Source: an uncultured Lachnospiraceae bacterium (GTDB taxonomy: Bacteria > Bacillota > Clostridia > Lachnospirales > Lachnospiraceae). Taken from it: a stretch of 63,904 nt of DNA. Position 1 is the stretch's first letter, and each line of letters begins with the position of its first letter. Under the pieces are notes generated by a model. That model was given only the letters and a program-made list of their open reading frames with translations. It ran no database searches and was not told the DNA's origin. Positions 34,629 to 43,634 of the stretch are shown in pieces. Location: NCBI GenBank assembly GCA_958428365.1, contig CAUAFT010000015.1, positions 1 to 63,904 of the forward strand, given 5' to 3'. Both the position numbers and the translations under genes were made by a program.

Positions 34629-35258
34629 ATGACGAAGAGAACAGCCGAGATCTTAAGAAGACTGGATGAGGCGTATGGCAGGGAATATATCTGTTATCTG
34701 AATTATGAGACGCCCTGGCAGCTTTTGATCGCAGTGATCTTAAGCGCCCAGTGCACCGATGCCAGGGTGAACATTGTGACAAAGGATCTGTTTGTGAAAT
34801 ATCAGACGCTGGAGGATTTTGCGAATGCGGATCTAAAGGAGCTGGAGCAGGACATTCACTCCACGGGTTTCTATCACAATAAGGCGAAAAACATCATCTC
34901 CTGCGCCAAAACTCTTGTGGAAAAACATGGCGGAGAGGTGCCAAGAAGCATAGAAGAGCTGACAGCTCTTGCCGGTGTCGGAAGAAAGACGGCGAATGTG
35001 ATCCGGGGAAATATCTACCATGAACCAAGTGTGGTGGTGGATACCCATGTAAAGCGGATCTCCAAAAAGCTGGGGCTGACTAAGGAGGAGGATCCGGTGA
35101 AGGTGGAATATGACCTGATGAAGGCGCTGCCCAAGGATCACTGGATCCTGTACAATATCCAGATCATCACATTGGGAAGAAGTATCTGTACGGCGAGAAA
35201 TCCAAAATGCGGGGAGTGTTTTCTCGCAGATCTATGTAAGGCGAAGAAGAAAAAATGA
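34629..35258 (+). CDS. nth: Endonuclease III
   Basis: A 209-residue DNA glycosylase/AP lyase from the ATG at 34629 (GGAGGAAG upstream; three bases after the upstream stop). The helix-hairpin-helix L-A-G-V-G-R-K-T-A-N-V with catalytic Lys in G-R-K-T-A, the Asp in V-D-T-H-V-K-R, and the 4Fe-4S motif C-x6-C-x2-C-x5-C at the C-terminus (C-T-A-R-N-P-K-C-G-E-C) are all present. It removes oxidised pyrimidines in base excision repair. It overlaps the following exonuclease gene by 4 bases. Confidence 0.95.
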   Translation: MTKRTAEILRRLDEAYGREYICYLNYETPWQLLIAVILSAQCTDARVNIVTKDLFVKYQTLEDFANADLKELEQDIHSTGFYHNKAKNIISCAKTLVEKHGGEVPRSIEELTALAGVGRKTANVIRGNIYHEPSVVVDTHVKRISKKLGLTKEEDPVKVEYDLMKALPKDHWILYNIQIITLGRSICTARNPKCGECFLADLCKAKKKK

Positions 35259-36025
35259 TAAAAGACTACTGTGTCATCGACCTTGAGATGACGGGACTCA
35301 ATGCAAAACATCATAAGATCCTGGAAGCGGCGGCGGTGCGGGTGCGGGACGGAGAAGTACGAGAGACCTGTTCCATGCTGATCCGCCAGGAGATGCCATT
35401 AGAGGAAGAGATCGCAGAGCTGACCGGAATTACCGATGAGATGTTAAAAGATGCGCCTTTGGAGGAGGAAGCGCTTGACGCTTTTTTTGACTTCCTGGGA
35501 GAGGATATTTTAGCGGGGCAGAATGTGATCTTTGATTACAGCTTTTTAAAACAGGCGGCGGTAAACCGCAGGATGGAATTTGAAAGAGAGGCGCTGGATA
35601 CCTTGAAGATCGCAAGGCGCTGCCTGCCCGATCTGGAAAAGAAAAATCTGGATTCCCTGTGCGGTTATTATGGGATTGAGATCGGACGGCACCACCGGGC
35701 GCTGGACGATGCCGCGGCAACCCAGGTTCTCCTTGAGCGGATGGCGGAGGAGTTCGGGGAAGCCCAGCCGGATATTTTTTTGCCAATACCGTTGTTTTAT
35801 AAGGCAAAAAGGCAGACGCCTGCCACGGCAAGACAAAAAAAGCACTTGAAAGAATTGGCAGAGTATCATAAAATAGACCTTAATCTTTCCTGGGACACAT
35901 TGACCAGAAATGAGGCGTCCCGCCAGGTGGATCGGATCATCCACAGATATGGCAGGATACCGGGAAGGAAAATAGAAAATAAAAAAGAGGATAAAAAAGA
36001 TCATAAAAATCAGAATACGGGCTAG
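35255..36025 (+). CDS. DnaQ-like 3'-5' exonuclease (DEDDh)
   Basis: A 256-residue protein whose first 170 residues form a DEDDh exonuclease domain: D-L-E-M-T-G-L (first D and E), N-V-I-F-D-Y-S-F-L (second D), and H-H-R-A-L-D-D-A (His and last D). The remaining 85 residues are a basic, low-complexity tail with K-E-D-K-K-D-H-K near the end. It may proofread or trim DNA or RNA. Translationally coupled to nth by a 4-base overlap, which hints at a repair role. The gene is convergent with, and overlaps by 4 bases, the gene that follows. Confidence 0.88.
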   Translation: MIKDYCVIDLEMTGLNAKHHKILEAAAVRVRDGEVRETCSMLIRQEMPLEEEIAELTGITDEMLKDAPLEEEALDAFFDFLGEDILAGQNVIFDYSFLKQAAVNRRMEFEREALDTLKIARRCLPDLEKKNLDSLCGYYGIEIGRHHRALDDAAATQVLLERMAEEFGEAQPDIFLPIPLFYKAKRQTPATARQKKHLKELAEYHKIDLNLSWDTLTRNEASRQVDRIIHRYGRIPGRKIENKKEDKKDHKNQNTG

Positions 36026-36621
36026 AGCATTTCCTGAAGTTTTTTTTGGATCGTTTCTTTTGATAGGGAGTTCAACAGACCCGCGGTCTCAATGAGAGAA
36101 CGGATTTTTGAGCCTTCGCCTTTTTCCTGATAGAGATTGGCGAGCAGGACATAATTCTCGGTTACGTCGGATCGGATTTTGATTCCAAATTCCAGAACCG
36201 TGACGGCTTCCTCAGAATGGGAGTCCTCCAGAAGGCTCCTGGCATAATCCGTCAGGAGGGAGACCAGCCTTGCAAAACGATCGTCGCAGGCGCTTAGAGC
36301 TTCCAGATTGGCGGCTCCGTATTGCAGCTTCAGATCCGTGTTGGAGATTCCGGTGAGGTTGAGGATCTTTTCTTTGGACAGGGATATCAGTTCCGCTTCC
36401 AGAGCGTCCCGTTTCTCAGAAGGGTATGTTCCGATGGGAAAGGCATCTAAGGGGATTTGAATATAAGCCAGATGCTCGATATCCTTTTTGCGGGTGGTAT
36501 TCGCCTGATTTTCCAGATCCCAGAAAGCGGAGTTTTTTTCCTCTTCCTGTTTGGTGAGCTGGCTTCGCTTGTAGGCGTAAAATAATAAAAAGATGATAAA
36601 AAGAGTTAAAACTGGGAACAT
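36022..36621 (-). CDS. Membrane-anchored TPR-like protein of unknown function
   Basis: A 199-residue protein from the ATG at 36619-36621, which has AAAGGAG upstream. Residues 2-17 form a single hydrophobic anchor (P-V-L-T-L-F-I-I-F-L-L-F); the remainder is soluble and helical. The C-terminal half (about 110-199) reads like two or three tetratricopeptide-type helix pairs (A-V-T-V-L-E-F-G-I-K, Y-V-L-L-A-N-L-Y). Probably a scaffold at the inner face of the membrane. Family not recognised. Transcribed convergently with the exonuclease gene. Confidence 0.7.
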   Translation of the reverse strand: MFPVLTLFIIFLLFYAYKRSQLTKQEEEKNSAFWDLENQANTTRKKDIEHLAYIQIPLDAFPIGTYPSEKRDALEAELISLSKEKILNLTGISNTDLKLQYGAANLEALSACDDRFARLVSLLTDYARSLLEDSHSEEAVTVLEFGIKIRSDVTENYVLLANLYQEKGEGSKIRSLIETAGLLNSLSKETIQKKLQEML

Positions 36622-36660
36622 GTTGTTGCTCCTTTCCATAATTAAAGTGAGGTGAAAAAT

Positions 36661-36759
36661 ATGTATCGCAATTCTAAGAAAACAAAAATCATTGCAAGCA
36701 TTATCGTGGTAATTTTAGTTGCATCCATGTGTTTGTCATTATTACTTGCCGCATTCTAG
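36661..36759 (+). CDS. 32-residue single-helix membrane protein
   Basis: A short frame with a good GAGGTG site six bases ahead of the ATG. The protein starts with basic residues (Y-R-N-S-K-K-T-K) followed by one hydrophobic helix (I-I-A-S-I-I-V-V-I-L-V-A) and ends L-L-L-A-A-F. Size, charge and topology resemble small tail-anchored Firmicute membrane proteins such as Prli42, though sequence identity to it cannot be claimed. It is divergent from the membrane-anchored TPR-like gene. Confidence 0.7.
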   Translation: MYRNSKKTKIIASIIVVILVASMCLSLLLAAF

Positions 36760-36814
36760 GACATAATATACTAAAACAGAGGGATGGTGTCAAATTTATT
36801 GGGCGTTTCGTATC

Positions 36815-36842
36815 TTGAAAAACCCTGTTTTTGTGGTAAAAT
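36815..36842 (+). promoter_or_regulatory. Sigma-A promoter for VanW-family gene
   Basis: TTGAAA (36815-36820), 16-base spacer, TAAAAT (36837-36842), about 85 bases before the start codon. Confidence 0.65.
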
Positions 36843-36928
36843 AGTAGTCAGGCGTAAAATGACAGAACCACCTGTTCAAGGTCTTTGTACCGGAAGAGGG
36901 CGGCACAGACATAAGAGGGGAATATAAC

Positions 36929-38563
36929 ATGAGAAGTATCAAAAAGCGATGGCTGTTAACTGCGGCAGTGGCTGTAATCGCTGTTGCAGTTGTCATAGGA
37001 ATGAATATTGGCGTGAAAGCGGAGGAAGATGAGGATCTTGTGATCGCAGACCGCGTCTATATCGGAGATGTTTCCGTGGCGGGAATGACGGAGGAAGAGG
37101 CAACCGCAGCAGTAGAAGAATACATCGATGGTTTGAAGGATACCACTGTGAAGCTGGAGGCAGGAGAGAACAGCCTTGAGGTGAAGGCAGAGGATCTTGG
37201 CATTGGCTGGGGAAATCCGGAGATTGCAGAAAAAGCGGTAAATCTTGGCAGGACCGGCAATCCAATTGCCAGATATAAAGAAAAGAAGGATCTGGAAAAA
37301 GGAGATAAGATCTTTGTGATTTCCTATTCTGTGGATAAGAGCAAGGTTCAGGCTCTTTTAGAGGAAAATTCGGATCAGTTGAATCAGAGCGCTCAGAACA
37401 ATGGGCTGAAACGTGAAAATGGAAATTTTGTTTTTGTGAAAGGTCATGAGGGCATTGAGGTCAATATAGAGAAGTCTGCGAATGCGGTAGCATCCTATAT
37501 GCAGAATGAATGGGATGGTAAGGAAGCCACCGTGGCGCTGGAAGCGGAGATCGTAGAACCGAAGGGTTCCGAGGAGGAGCTGGCGAAGGTCAAGGATCTG
37601 CTGGGCTCCTATAATACCAATTTCAGCTCTTCTTCCTCAGGACGTGCAAAGAACGTCCGCAACGGAGCGGAGAAGATCAATGGTTCTATCATCTATCCGG
37701 GAGACGAGTTCTCCGTGCATGACGCAGTGGTGCCGTTTAATGCGGAAAATGGTTATGAACTGGCTGGTTCCTATGAGAACGGAACAACCGTCGAGACCTA
37801 TGGCGGAGGAATCTGTCAGGTATCTACCACCTTGTACAACGCGGTGATCCGGGCTGAGTTGGAGATCACGGAACGGTTTGCCCACTCCATGATCGTAAGC
37901 TATGTGGAACCGTCCATGGATGCGGCGATCTCAGGAGAATATAAGGATCTGAAATTTAAGAATAATACGGATGCACCGATCTATATTGAAGGTTATACAG
38001 ACGGCGGAATCATCTGCTTTAACGTCTATGGTGAGGAGACCAGGGATCCCAACCGAGAGGTATCCTTTGTCAGCGAGACCACAGGTCAGACAGATCCGGG
38101 CGTACAGTACGTTGCGGACGGCAGTCTGCCGATCGGTACGATCTCTACACAGCAGCAGGCGCATGTGGGAAAAAAAGCCAAGCTGTGGAAGGTGGTAACG
38201 GTCAATGGCAAGGAGGAGAGCAGAGAGGAGTTCAACTCTTCCACCTATCAGGCGTCTCCGAAGATCATCAGAGTCGGCACAGCTTCGGCAAATGCGGATG
38301 CAGTAGCTGCCATCAACGCAGCTATCGGTACACAGGATGAGGCGACGATCCAGGCGGCGGCAGCGGCGAACTGCGATCAGGCATTGGCAGATCAGGCAGC
38401 GCAGCAGGCGGCGGAAGCGGAGGCAGCGGCAGCAGCAGCGGCGGCGGAAGCAGAAGCCCAGGCACAGCAGGAGAAAGAAGAACAGGATAAGTCGAGGGAC
38501 GACAAAGATTCGGATCAAAAAGACTCGGATCAGAAGGAAGATTCCTCCGGGGATGAGGAATAG
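36929..38563 (+). CDS. VanW-family exported protein with peptidoglycan-binding-4 domain
   Basis: A 544-residue protein. A membrane/signal segment spans about 8-28, followed by a domain like the putative peptidoglycan-binding domain 4 (about 45-210) and a VanW domain (about 220-380) with G-D-E-F-S-V-H-D, E-T-Y-G-G-G-I-C-Q-V-S-T-T-L-Y-N and R-F-A-H-S-M. A G5-like region (V-T-V-N-G-K-E-E-S-R-E-E-F) follows. The tail is low complexity: Ala/Gln/Glu-rich, then Lys/Asp/Ser-rich. It acts outside the cell at the wall. VanW occurs in some vancomycin clusters, but no other van gene is present here. GGGGAATA precedes the ATG. Confidence 0.9.
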   Translation: MRSIKKRWLLTAAVAVIAVAVVIGMNIGVKAEEDEDLVIADRVYIGDVSVAGMTEEEATAAVEEYIDGLKDTTVKLEAGENSLEVKAEDLGIGWGNPEIAEKAVNLGRTGNPIARYKEKKDLEKGDKIFVISYSVDKSKVQALLEENSDQLNQSAQNNGLKRENGNFVFVKGHEGIEVNIEKSANAVASYMQNEWDGKEATVALEAEIVEPKGSEEELAKVKDLLGSYNTNFSSSSSGRAKNVRNGAEKINGSIIYPGDEFSVHDAVVPFNAENGYELAGSYENGTTVETYGGGICQVSTTLYNAVIRAELEITERFAHSMIVSYVEPSMDAAISGEYKDLKFKNNTDAPIYIEGYTDGGIICFNVYGEETRDPNREVSFVSETTGQTDPGVQYVADGSLPIGTISTQQQAHVGKKAKLWKVVTVNGKEESREEFNSSTYQASPKIIRVGTASANADAVAAINAAIGTQDEATIQAAAAANCDQALADQAAQQAAEAEAAAAAAAAEAEAQAQQEKEEQDKSRDDKDSDQKDSDQKEDSSGDEE

Positions 38564-38603
38564 CAGAAATTCTGTATACAGGAAAGAATCTAAGAAAGAT
38601 CAG

Positions 38604-38636
38604 TGAGGCTGTCCTAGAAATGGGACAGCCTTGAAG
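38604..38636 (+). terminator. Likely terminator after VanW gene
   Basis: A 9-bp perfect stem AGGCTGTCC (38606-38614) with 38623-38631; the T tract is weak. Confidence 0.5.
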
Positions 38637-38665
38637 TTATCATTTGGAATTGGAAGAAAGAGACA

Positions 38666-39655
38666 ATGATGAAGGTTGGAAAAGTACCGGAGAATGTGTT
38701 AAAACGCTCCGTTTTCAAACAACTGCATACAAAGAGAGAGGAAGTGCTTCTGGGAGCAGGCGTGGGCGAGGACTGCGCGGCGATGCAGCTTAGAGAGGAT
38801 GAGGTATTCGTCATCTCCACCGATCCCATCACGGGAACGGCGCAGGATATCGGCGAGCTTGCCATTCAGATCACGGTGAACGATCTGGCAAGCGCCGGGG
38901 CGGAACCCATCGGCGTTATGCTGACCATTCTTCTGCCGGAGGAGACGGAGGAGGCGGAGCTTAAGACCGTGATGGCACAGGTGGAGTCCGCCTGTGAGAA
39001 AAACCGGATACAGGTGATGGGCGGTCACACGGAGGTGACCACCGTGGTCAACCAGATCGTGATCTCAGTCACCGGAGTCGGAAAGGCGAAGGAGGGAAGA
39101 ATGATCTCCACAGCCGGGGCGGAACCGGGAATGGATATTTTACTCACGAAGTGGATCGGCATTGAGGGAACGGCAATTCTGGCGAAGGAAAAGGAAGAGG
39201 AATTGAGAGGCAGATTCTCCCAGCCCTTTATCGATCGGGCGAAGGCGTTAGATCAGTACCTCTCCGTATTACCGGAGGCTGCCACCGCCGTTAAGTCTGG
39301 CGTTGCAGCCATGCATGACGTGACAGAGGGCGGAATCTTTGGCGCGCTCTGGGAGCTTGCAGAGGCATCCGGCGTCGGACTTGAAATCGACTTAAAGAAA
39401 ATTCCTTTAAAGCAGGAAACGGTTGAGATCTGTGAATATTTCGGGGTCAATCCCTATGGGCTTATTTCCAGCGGCTCCATGCTGATGGCGGCAAAGGACG
39501 GCAACGGTCTGGTATTGGAACTGGAAAAAGCGGGTATCCCGGCGGTTGTCATCGGAAAGGCGACGGCGGGAAACGACAGGGTCCTTCTGAATGAGGACGA
39601 ACGCAGATTTTTGGAACCACCGAAAACAGATGAATTATATAAGGCTTTAAAGTAA
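38666..39655 (+). CDS. AIR-synthase-related (PurM/HypE-like) protein
   Basis: A 329-residue protein of the PurM-like ATP-binding fold: N-terminal D-E-V-F-V-I-S-T-D-P-I-T-G and V-N-D-L-A-S-A-G-A-E-P, the G-G-H-T-E-V-T motif, then the C-terminal D-V-T-E-G-G-I-F-G-A-L-W-E and S-S-G-S-M-L. This family includes HypE (hydrogenase maturation) and ThiL-like enzymes. No hyp or hydrogenase gene is adjacent, so its substrate is unknown. It is followed at 41 bases by an Lrp regulator and an aminotransferase, perhaps as one unit. Confidence 0.85.
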   Translation: MMKVGKVPENVLKRSVFKQLHTKREEVLLGAGVGEDCAAMQLREDEVFVISTDPITGTAQDIGELAIQITVNDLASAGAEPIGVMLTILLPEETEEAELKTVMAQVESACEKNRIQVMGGHTEVTTVVNQIVISVTGVGKAKEGRMISTAGAEPGMDILLTKWIGIEGTAILAKEKEEELRGRFSQPFIDRAKALDQYLSVLPEAATAVKSGVAAMHDVTEGGIFGALWELAEASGVGLEIDLKKIPLKQETVEICEYFGVNPYGLISSGSMLMAAKDGNGLVLELEKAGIPAVVIGKATAGNDRVLLNEDERRFLEPPKTDELYKALK

Positions 39656-39695
39656 TAGAATAGATAGAAGAATATGCGAATGTTGGAGGAAGATC

Positions 39696-40178
39696 ATGCG
39701 TGAGAAAATTTTAACCTTTATAGAAAAAAACAGCAGGGTGGATCTGAAAGAGCTTGCCATCATGCTGGGCGTCAGTGAAGTGGATGTAGTGAATGAATTG
39801 GAGGCGATGGAAGCAGAGCATATCATCTGCGGTTACCATACCCTCATCAACTGGGATAAGACTGGAATCGAGAAGGTGACAGCCATGATCGAGGTGCGGG
39901 TCACCCCGCAAAGAGACATGGGATTCGATAAGGTGGCTGAAAGGATCTACAATTATCCTGAGGTCAACGCAGTCTATCTGATCTCCGGCGGTTTTGACTT
40001 CATGGTCATCCTGGAGGGAAAGACCCTGCGGGAGATCGCTCAGTTCGTATCGGATAAGCTGTCCACACTGGACTCTGTACTTAGCACGAAAACGAACTTT
40101 ATCCTGAAAAAATATAAGGATCACGGAACTGTTATGGCTGCGCCGAAAAAAGATGAAAGGATTTTGATGATACCATGA
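39696..40178 (+). CDS. Lrp/AsnC-family transcriptional regulator
   Basis: A 160-residue protein: an N-terminal winged helix-turn-helix (L-K-E-L-A-I-M-L-G-V-S-E-V-D-V) and a C-terminal RAM/AsnC ligand domain (about 70-150, with Y-L-I-S-G-G-F-D-F-M-V). Members sense amino acids and form octamers. It overlaps the downstream aminotransferase gene by 4 bases, so it likely controls that gene and its own expression in response to an amino acid. GGAGG precedes the ATG. Confidence 0.9.
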   Translation: MREKILTFIEKNSRVDLKELAIMLGVSEVDVVNELEAMEAEHIICGYHTLINWDKTGIEKVTAMIEVRVTPQRDMGFDKVAERIYNYPEVNAVYLISGGFDFMVILEGKTLREIAQFVSDKLSTLDSVLSTKTNFILKKYKDHGTVMAAPKKDERILMIP

Positions 40179-41353
40179 GAAATCCACTGTCCAAAAGAAT
40201 TGTTGAAATAGAACCATCCGGAATCCGTAAATTTTTTGACATTGTAAACGAGATGGAGGATGCCATCTCCTTAGGTGTGGGAGAACCGGATTTTGATACG
40301 CCGTGGCATATCAGGGACGAAGGCATTTTCTCCCTGGAAAAAGGAAGGACTTTCTATACCTCCAATGCCGGATTAAAGGAGTTAAAACAGGAAATTGCAA
40401 AGTACATATACCGCAGATGCAATGTGACCTATGACTACCAGAAGGAGATTCTCATCACGGTAGGCGGCAGCGAGGCGATCGACATTGCCATGCGGGCTAT
40501 GCTGGATCCGGGGGACGAGGTGCTGATCCCTCAGCCAAGCTACGTCTCCTATGAGCCATGTGCCATTCTGGCAAACGGCGTTCCGGTCATTATTGAGTTG
40601 AAGGAGGAAAATGAGTTTCGTCTTACAAGGGAAGAACTGGAGGCGGCGATCACACCGAAAACAAAGATTTTGGTCCTGCCATTTCCCAATAACCCAACGG
40701 GTGCCGTGATGGAGAAAAAGGATCTGGAAGCCATCGCGGAGGTGATAAAGGAACACGATCTCTTTGTGTTGAGCGATGAGATCTATGCGGAGCTGACTTA
40801 CTGCGGAGAGCATGTCAGCATTGCCTCTTTGCCTGGAATGAAGGAGAGAACGGTTTTGATCAACGGTTTTTCCAAGTCCTATGCCATGACGGGCTGGCGT
40901 CTTGGATATGCCTGCGCCCCGGCAGAGATCTTAGAGCAGATGTTGAAGATCCATCAGTTTGCCATTATGTGCGCGCCCACCACCAGCCAGTATGCGGCAA
41001 TTTCCGCATTGCGCAACGGCGATGAGGACGTCAGAAAGATGCGTGAGGAATATAACGCCAGAAGACGCTATCTGGTACATCGTTTTCAGGAGATGGGCCT
41101 GCAGTGCTTTGAGCCGTTTGGAGCCTTTTATATTTTTCCAAGCATTCAGGAATTTGGACTTACCTCGGAGGAGTTCGCCAACCGGTTCCTGAAGGAGGAA
41201 AAGGTTGCGGTGGTGCCGGGAACAGCTTTTGGCGCCTGCGGCGAGGGATTCCTCCGAATTTCCTATGCCTATTCCTTAGATAATCTGAAGATCGCCCTGG
41301 AACGGCTGGAGCGTTTTATCACGCACCTGAGAGAGGAACAGAAAAATGGCTAA
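40175..41353 (+). CDS. Class I/II PLP-dependent aminotransferase
   Basis: A 392-residue fold-type-I aminotransferase. Substrate-binding G-V-G-E-P-D-F-D-T-P near residue 31, the N-P-T-G motif (F-P-N-N-P-T-G-A), the L-S-D-E-I-Y-A motif, and the PLP lysine in G-F-S-K-S-Y-A-M-T-G-W-R are present, with the C-terminal arginine in F-L-R-I-S-Y-A. Likely an aromatic or aspartate-type amino acid transaminase; the exact amino acid is not readable. Coupled to an Lrp regulator upstream and to trmL downstream (8-base overlap). Confidence 0.92.
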   Translation: MRNPLSKRIVEIEPSGIRKFFDIVNEMEDAISLGVGEPDFDTPWHIRDEGIFSLEKGRTFYTSNAGLKELKQEIAKYIYRRCNVTYDYQKEILITVGGSEAIDIAMRAMLDPGDEVLIPQPSYVSYEPCAILANGVPVIIELKEENEFRLTREELEAAITPKTKILVLPFPNNPTGAVMEKKDLEAIAEVIKEHDLFVLSDEIYAELTYCGEHVSIASLPGMKERTVLINGFSKSYAMTGWRLGYACAPAEILEQMLKIHQFAIMCAPTTSQYAAISALRNGDEDVRKMREEYNARRRYLVHRFQEMGLQCFEPFGAFYIFPSIQEFGLTSEEFANRFLKEEKVAVVPGTAFGACGEGFLRISYAYSLDNLKIALERLERFITHLREEQKNG

Positions 41354-41846
41354 GCTCAACATTGTGCTGTACGAGCCGGAGATTCCGGCAAATACGGGAA
41401 ATATCGGGAGAACCTGCGTCGCCACCGGGACAAGGCTGCATCTGATCGAGCCTCTGGGCTTTTCCCTGAGTGAAAAAGCGCTCAAACGCGCCGGGATGGA
41501 CTACTGGTCAGATCTGGATGTGACCCGTTATGTGAATTATCAGGAATTTTTAGAGAAAAATCCGGGAGCAAAGATCTATATGGCGACCACGAAGGGAAAG
41601 CACGTCTACTCGGAGGTCTCCTATGAACCGGATTGTTATATTATGTTTGGAAAAGAGAGCGCCGGGATCCCGGAGGAGATTCTGGTGGAACATCCGGAGG
41701 AATGTGTGCGGATCCCGATGATCGGCGAGACCCGTTCCCTGAATCTGTCCAATTCCGTGGCGATCGTATTATACGAGGCGCTGCGCCAGAATCAATTTCA
41801 TCATATGAAGCTGGAGGGCGAGCTGCATCGTCTTCACTGGGACTAG
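41346..41846 (+). CDS. trmL: tRNA (cytidine/uridine-34 2'-O)-methyltransferase TrmL
   Basis: A 166-residue SPOUT methyltransferase of normal TrmL length. Motifs seen: N-I-V-L-Y-E-P-E-I-P-A-N-T-G-N-I-G-R-T, the central F-G-K-E-S-A-G-I-P, and the knotted C-terminus R-I-P-M-I-G with S-L-N-L-S-N-S-V-A. It methylates the wobble ribose of tRNA-Leu species using S-adenosylmethionine. Overlaps the aminotransferase gene by 8 bases. Confidence 0.93.
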   Translation: MAKLNIVLYEPEIPANTGNIGRTCVATGTRLHLIEPLGFSLSEKALKRAGMDYWSDLDVTRYVNYQEFLEKNPGAKIYMATTKGKHVYSEVSYEPDCYIMFGKESAGIPEEILVEHPEECVRIPMIGETRSLNLSNSVAIVLYEALRQNQFHHMKLEGELHRLHWD

Positions 41847-41921
41847 GCAGAGCGAGCGGGGAAGAATCCTGCCGGGAGTCTGAATGAGAGAGGAATTTCT
41901 ACCGATTTTTGGAGTACAGAT

Positions 41922-42776
41922 ATGGGAATCATTAAGACAAGCAAATTAGTACATGAATACATACACCGGGACGAGGAGGGAAATGTAGAATCCATTCAGA
42001 CCGCTTTGGAGGGTGTGGATATCGACATTGAAAAGGGACAGTTCGTGGCGATCTTAGGACACAACGGTTCGGGAAAGTCCACACTGGCAAAGCATATGAA
42101 CGCCATTCTAAGACCCTCAGAGGGAACAATGTGGGTGGAAGGACTGGATACCTCCGAGGAGAAAAATGTCTGGGAGGTCCGTCGTAAGGCGGGGATGGTA
42201 TTCCAGAACCCGGACAACCAGATCATTGCCAGCGTGGTGGAGGAGGATGTGGGATTCGGTCCTGAAAATATGGGCGTACCCACGGACGAGATCTGGAAGC
42301 GCGTGGAGGAAAGCCTGAGCAGTGTCGGCATGTTACAATTCCGAAGCCACTCTCCCAACAAGCTGTCCGGCGGTCAGAAACAGCGGGTGGCGATCGCGGG
42401 CGTGGTGGCGATGGAGCCGGAGTGCATCGTGTTGGACGAGCCCACGGCAATGCTGGACCCCAGCGGACGGAAAGAAGTTATAAAGACCGCCCAGCTGTTG
42501 AACCGGGAAAAAGGCGTTACGGTGATTCTTATTACCCATTACATGGAAGAAGTGGTGGATGCGGATAAGGTTTTTGTCATGGACAAGGGAAGGATCGTTA
42601 TGGAGGGAACGCCGAGAGAAATTTTTTCCCAGGTGGATACTCTGAAAAAATACCGTCTGGACGTGCCCCAGATCACGCTTTTGGCGGATGAACTGAAAAA
42701 AGCCGGGCTTCCGATCCCGGCGGGGATATTGACCAGAGAGGAATTGGTGCGGGAATTGACCAGACTCGGGACATAG
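41922..42776 (+). CDS. ecfA1: ECF transporter energizing ATPase EcfA1
   Basis: A 284-residue ABC ATPase: Walker A G-H-N-G-S-G-K-S-T, Q-loop F-Q-N-P-D-N-Q, signature L-S-G-G-Q-K-Q-R-V, Walker B C-I-V-L-D-E-P-T and the switch His in I-T-H-Y-M. It pairs with EcfA2 to drive vitamin uptake by EcfT and interchangeable substrate-binding S components. First gene of the ecfA1-ecfA2-ecfT cluster, the standard order upstream of truA-rplM-rpsI in Firmicutes. No S-component gene is in the cluster. Confidence 0.95.
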   Translation: MGIIKTSKLVHEYIHRDEEGNVESIQTALEGVDIDIEKGQFVAILGHNGSGKSTLAKHMNAILRPSEGTMWVEGLDTSEEKNVWEVRRKAGMVFQNPDNQIIASVVEEDVGFGPENMGVPTDEIWKRVEESLSSVGMLQFRSHSPNKLSGGQKQRVAIAGVVAMEPECIVLDEPTAMLDPSGRKEVIKTAQLLNREKGVTVILITHYMEEVVDADKVFVMDKGRIVMEGTPREIFSQVDTLKKYRLDVPQITLLADELKKAGLPIPAGILTREELVRELTRLGT

Positions 42777-42784
42777 GTGGAGAG

Positions 42785-43633
42785 ATGTCGATTATTTTAG
42801 ATAAGATCAATTATGTATACAGTCCGGGGACTGCATATGAGATCCAGGCTTTAAAAAATATCAATTTAAAAATAGAGGACGGGGAATTTTTAGGACTGAT
42901 CGGTCACACCGGTTCGGGAAAATCCACCCTGATCCAGCATCTGAACGGACTGACAAAGGCGACTTCCGGATCCATTTATTATAACGGTGCGGATATCTAC
43001 GATGAGGATTACGATCTGAAAGGACTGCGCACCAGAGTGGGACTGGTCTTTCAGTATCCCGAACATCAGCTCTTTGAGACGACGATCTTTGACGACGTCT
43101 GCTTTGGACCGAAGAATCAGGGACTTACTAAGGAGGAGGTTCAGCTTCGCGCCTATGCAGCGTTAAAGAGCGTGGGCTTGCCGGAGGAGGTCTTTTATCA
43201 TTCTCCCTTTGATCTGTCCGGCGGACAGAAACGGCGGGTGGCGATCGCAGGAGTCCTTGCCATGCAGCCGGAGGTGCTGATCCTGGATGAACCGACTGCC
43301 GGTTTGGATCCCAGGGGAAGGGATGAGATCCTGGATCAGATCGCAGAGCTCCACAGGGAGCGGGGGATCACGGTGATCCTTGTCTCCCACAGTATGGAGG
43401 ATGTGGCGAAGTATGTGGGACGCATTGTGGTGATGGATCACGGAGCGGTGTTGTTTGACGATGTTCCCAAAAGGGTCTTCTCCCACTACCGGGAGCTGGA
43501 AGCTGTGGGACTTGCGGCGCCTCAGGTGACCTATCTGATGCAGGAGCTGAGACAGGCAGGATTTCCGGTAAATGTGGACGTCACAACGGTACAAGAGGCA
43601 AAAGATGAGATTTTAGCGAGGTTAGGACGGTAA
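42785..43633 (+). CDS. ecfA2: ECF transporter energizing ATPase EcfA2
   Basis: A 282-residue ABC ATPase: Walker A G-H-T-G-S-G-K-S-T, Q-loop F-Q-Y-P-E-H-Q-L-F, signature L-S-G-G-Q-K-R-R-V, Walker B V-L-I-L-D-E-P-T and switch His in V-S-H-S-M. Partner of EcfA1 (eight bases upstream) in the shared energizing module; EcfT begins one base after its stop. Confidence 0.95.
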   Translation: MSIILDKINYVYSPGTAYEIQALKNINLKIEDGEFLGLIGHTGSGKSTLIQHLNGLTKATSGSIYYNGADIYDEDYDLKGLRTRVGLVFQYPEHQLFETTIFDDVCFGPKNQGLTKEEVQLRAYAALKSVGLPEEVFYHSPFDLSGGQKRRVAIAGVLAMQPEVLILDEPTAGLDPRGRDEILDQIAELHRERGITVILVSHSMEDVAKYVGRIVVMDHGAVLFDDVPKRVFSHYRELEAVGLAAPQVTYLMQELRQAGFPVNVDVTTVQEAKDEILARLGR

Positions 43634-43634
43634 G

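Noticed and set aside
36929..38563. VanW protein as a sign of vancomycin resistance.
   Set aside because: No vanHAX, vanRS or other resistance gene is nearby; VanW-domain proteins are common wall proteins in Clostridia, and the ddl-murF pair is the normal set.
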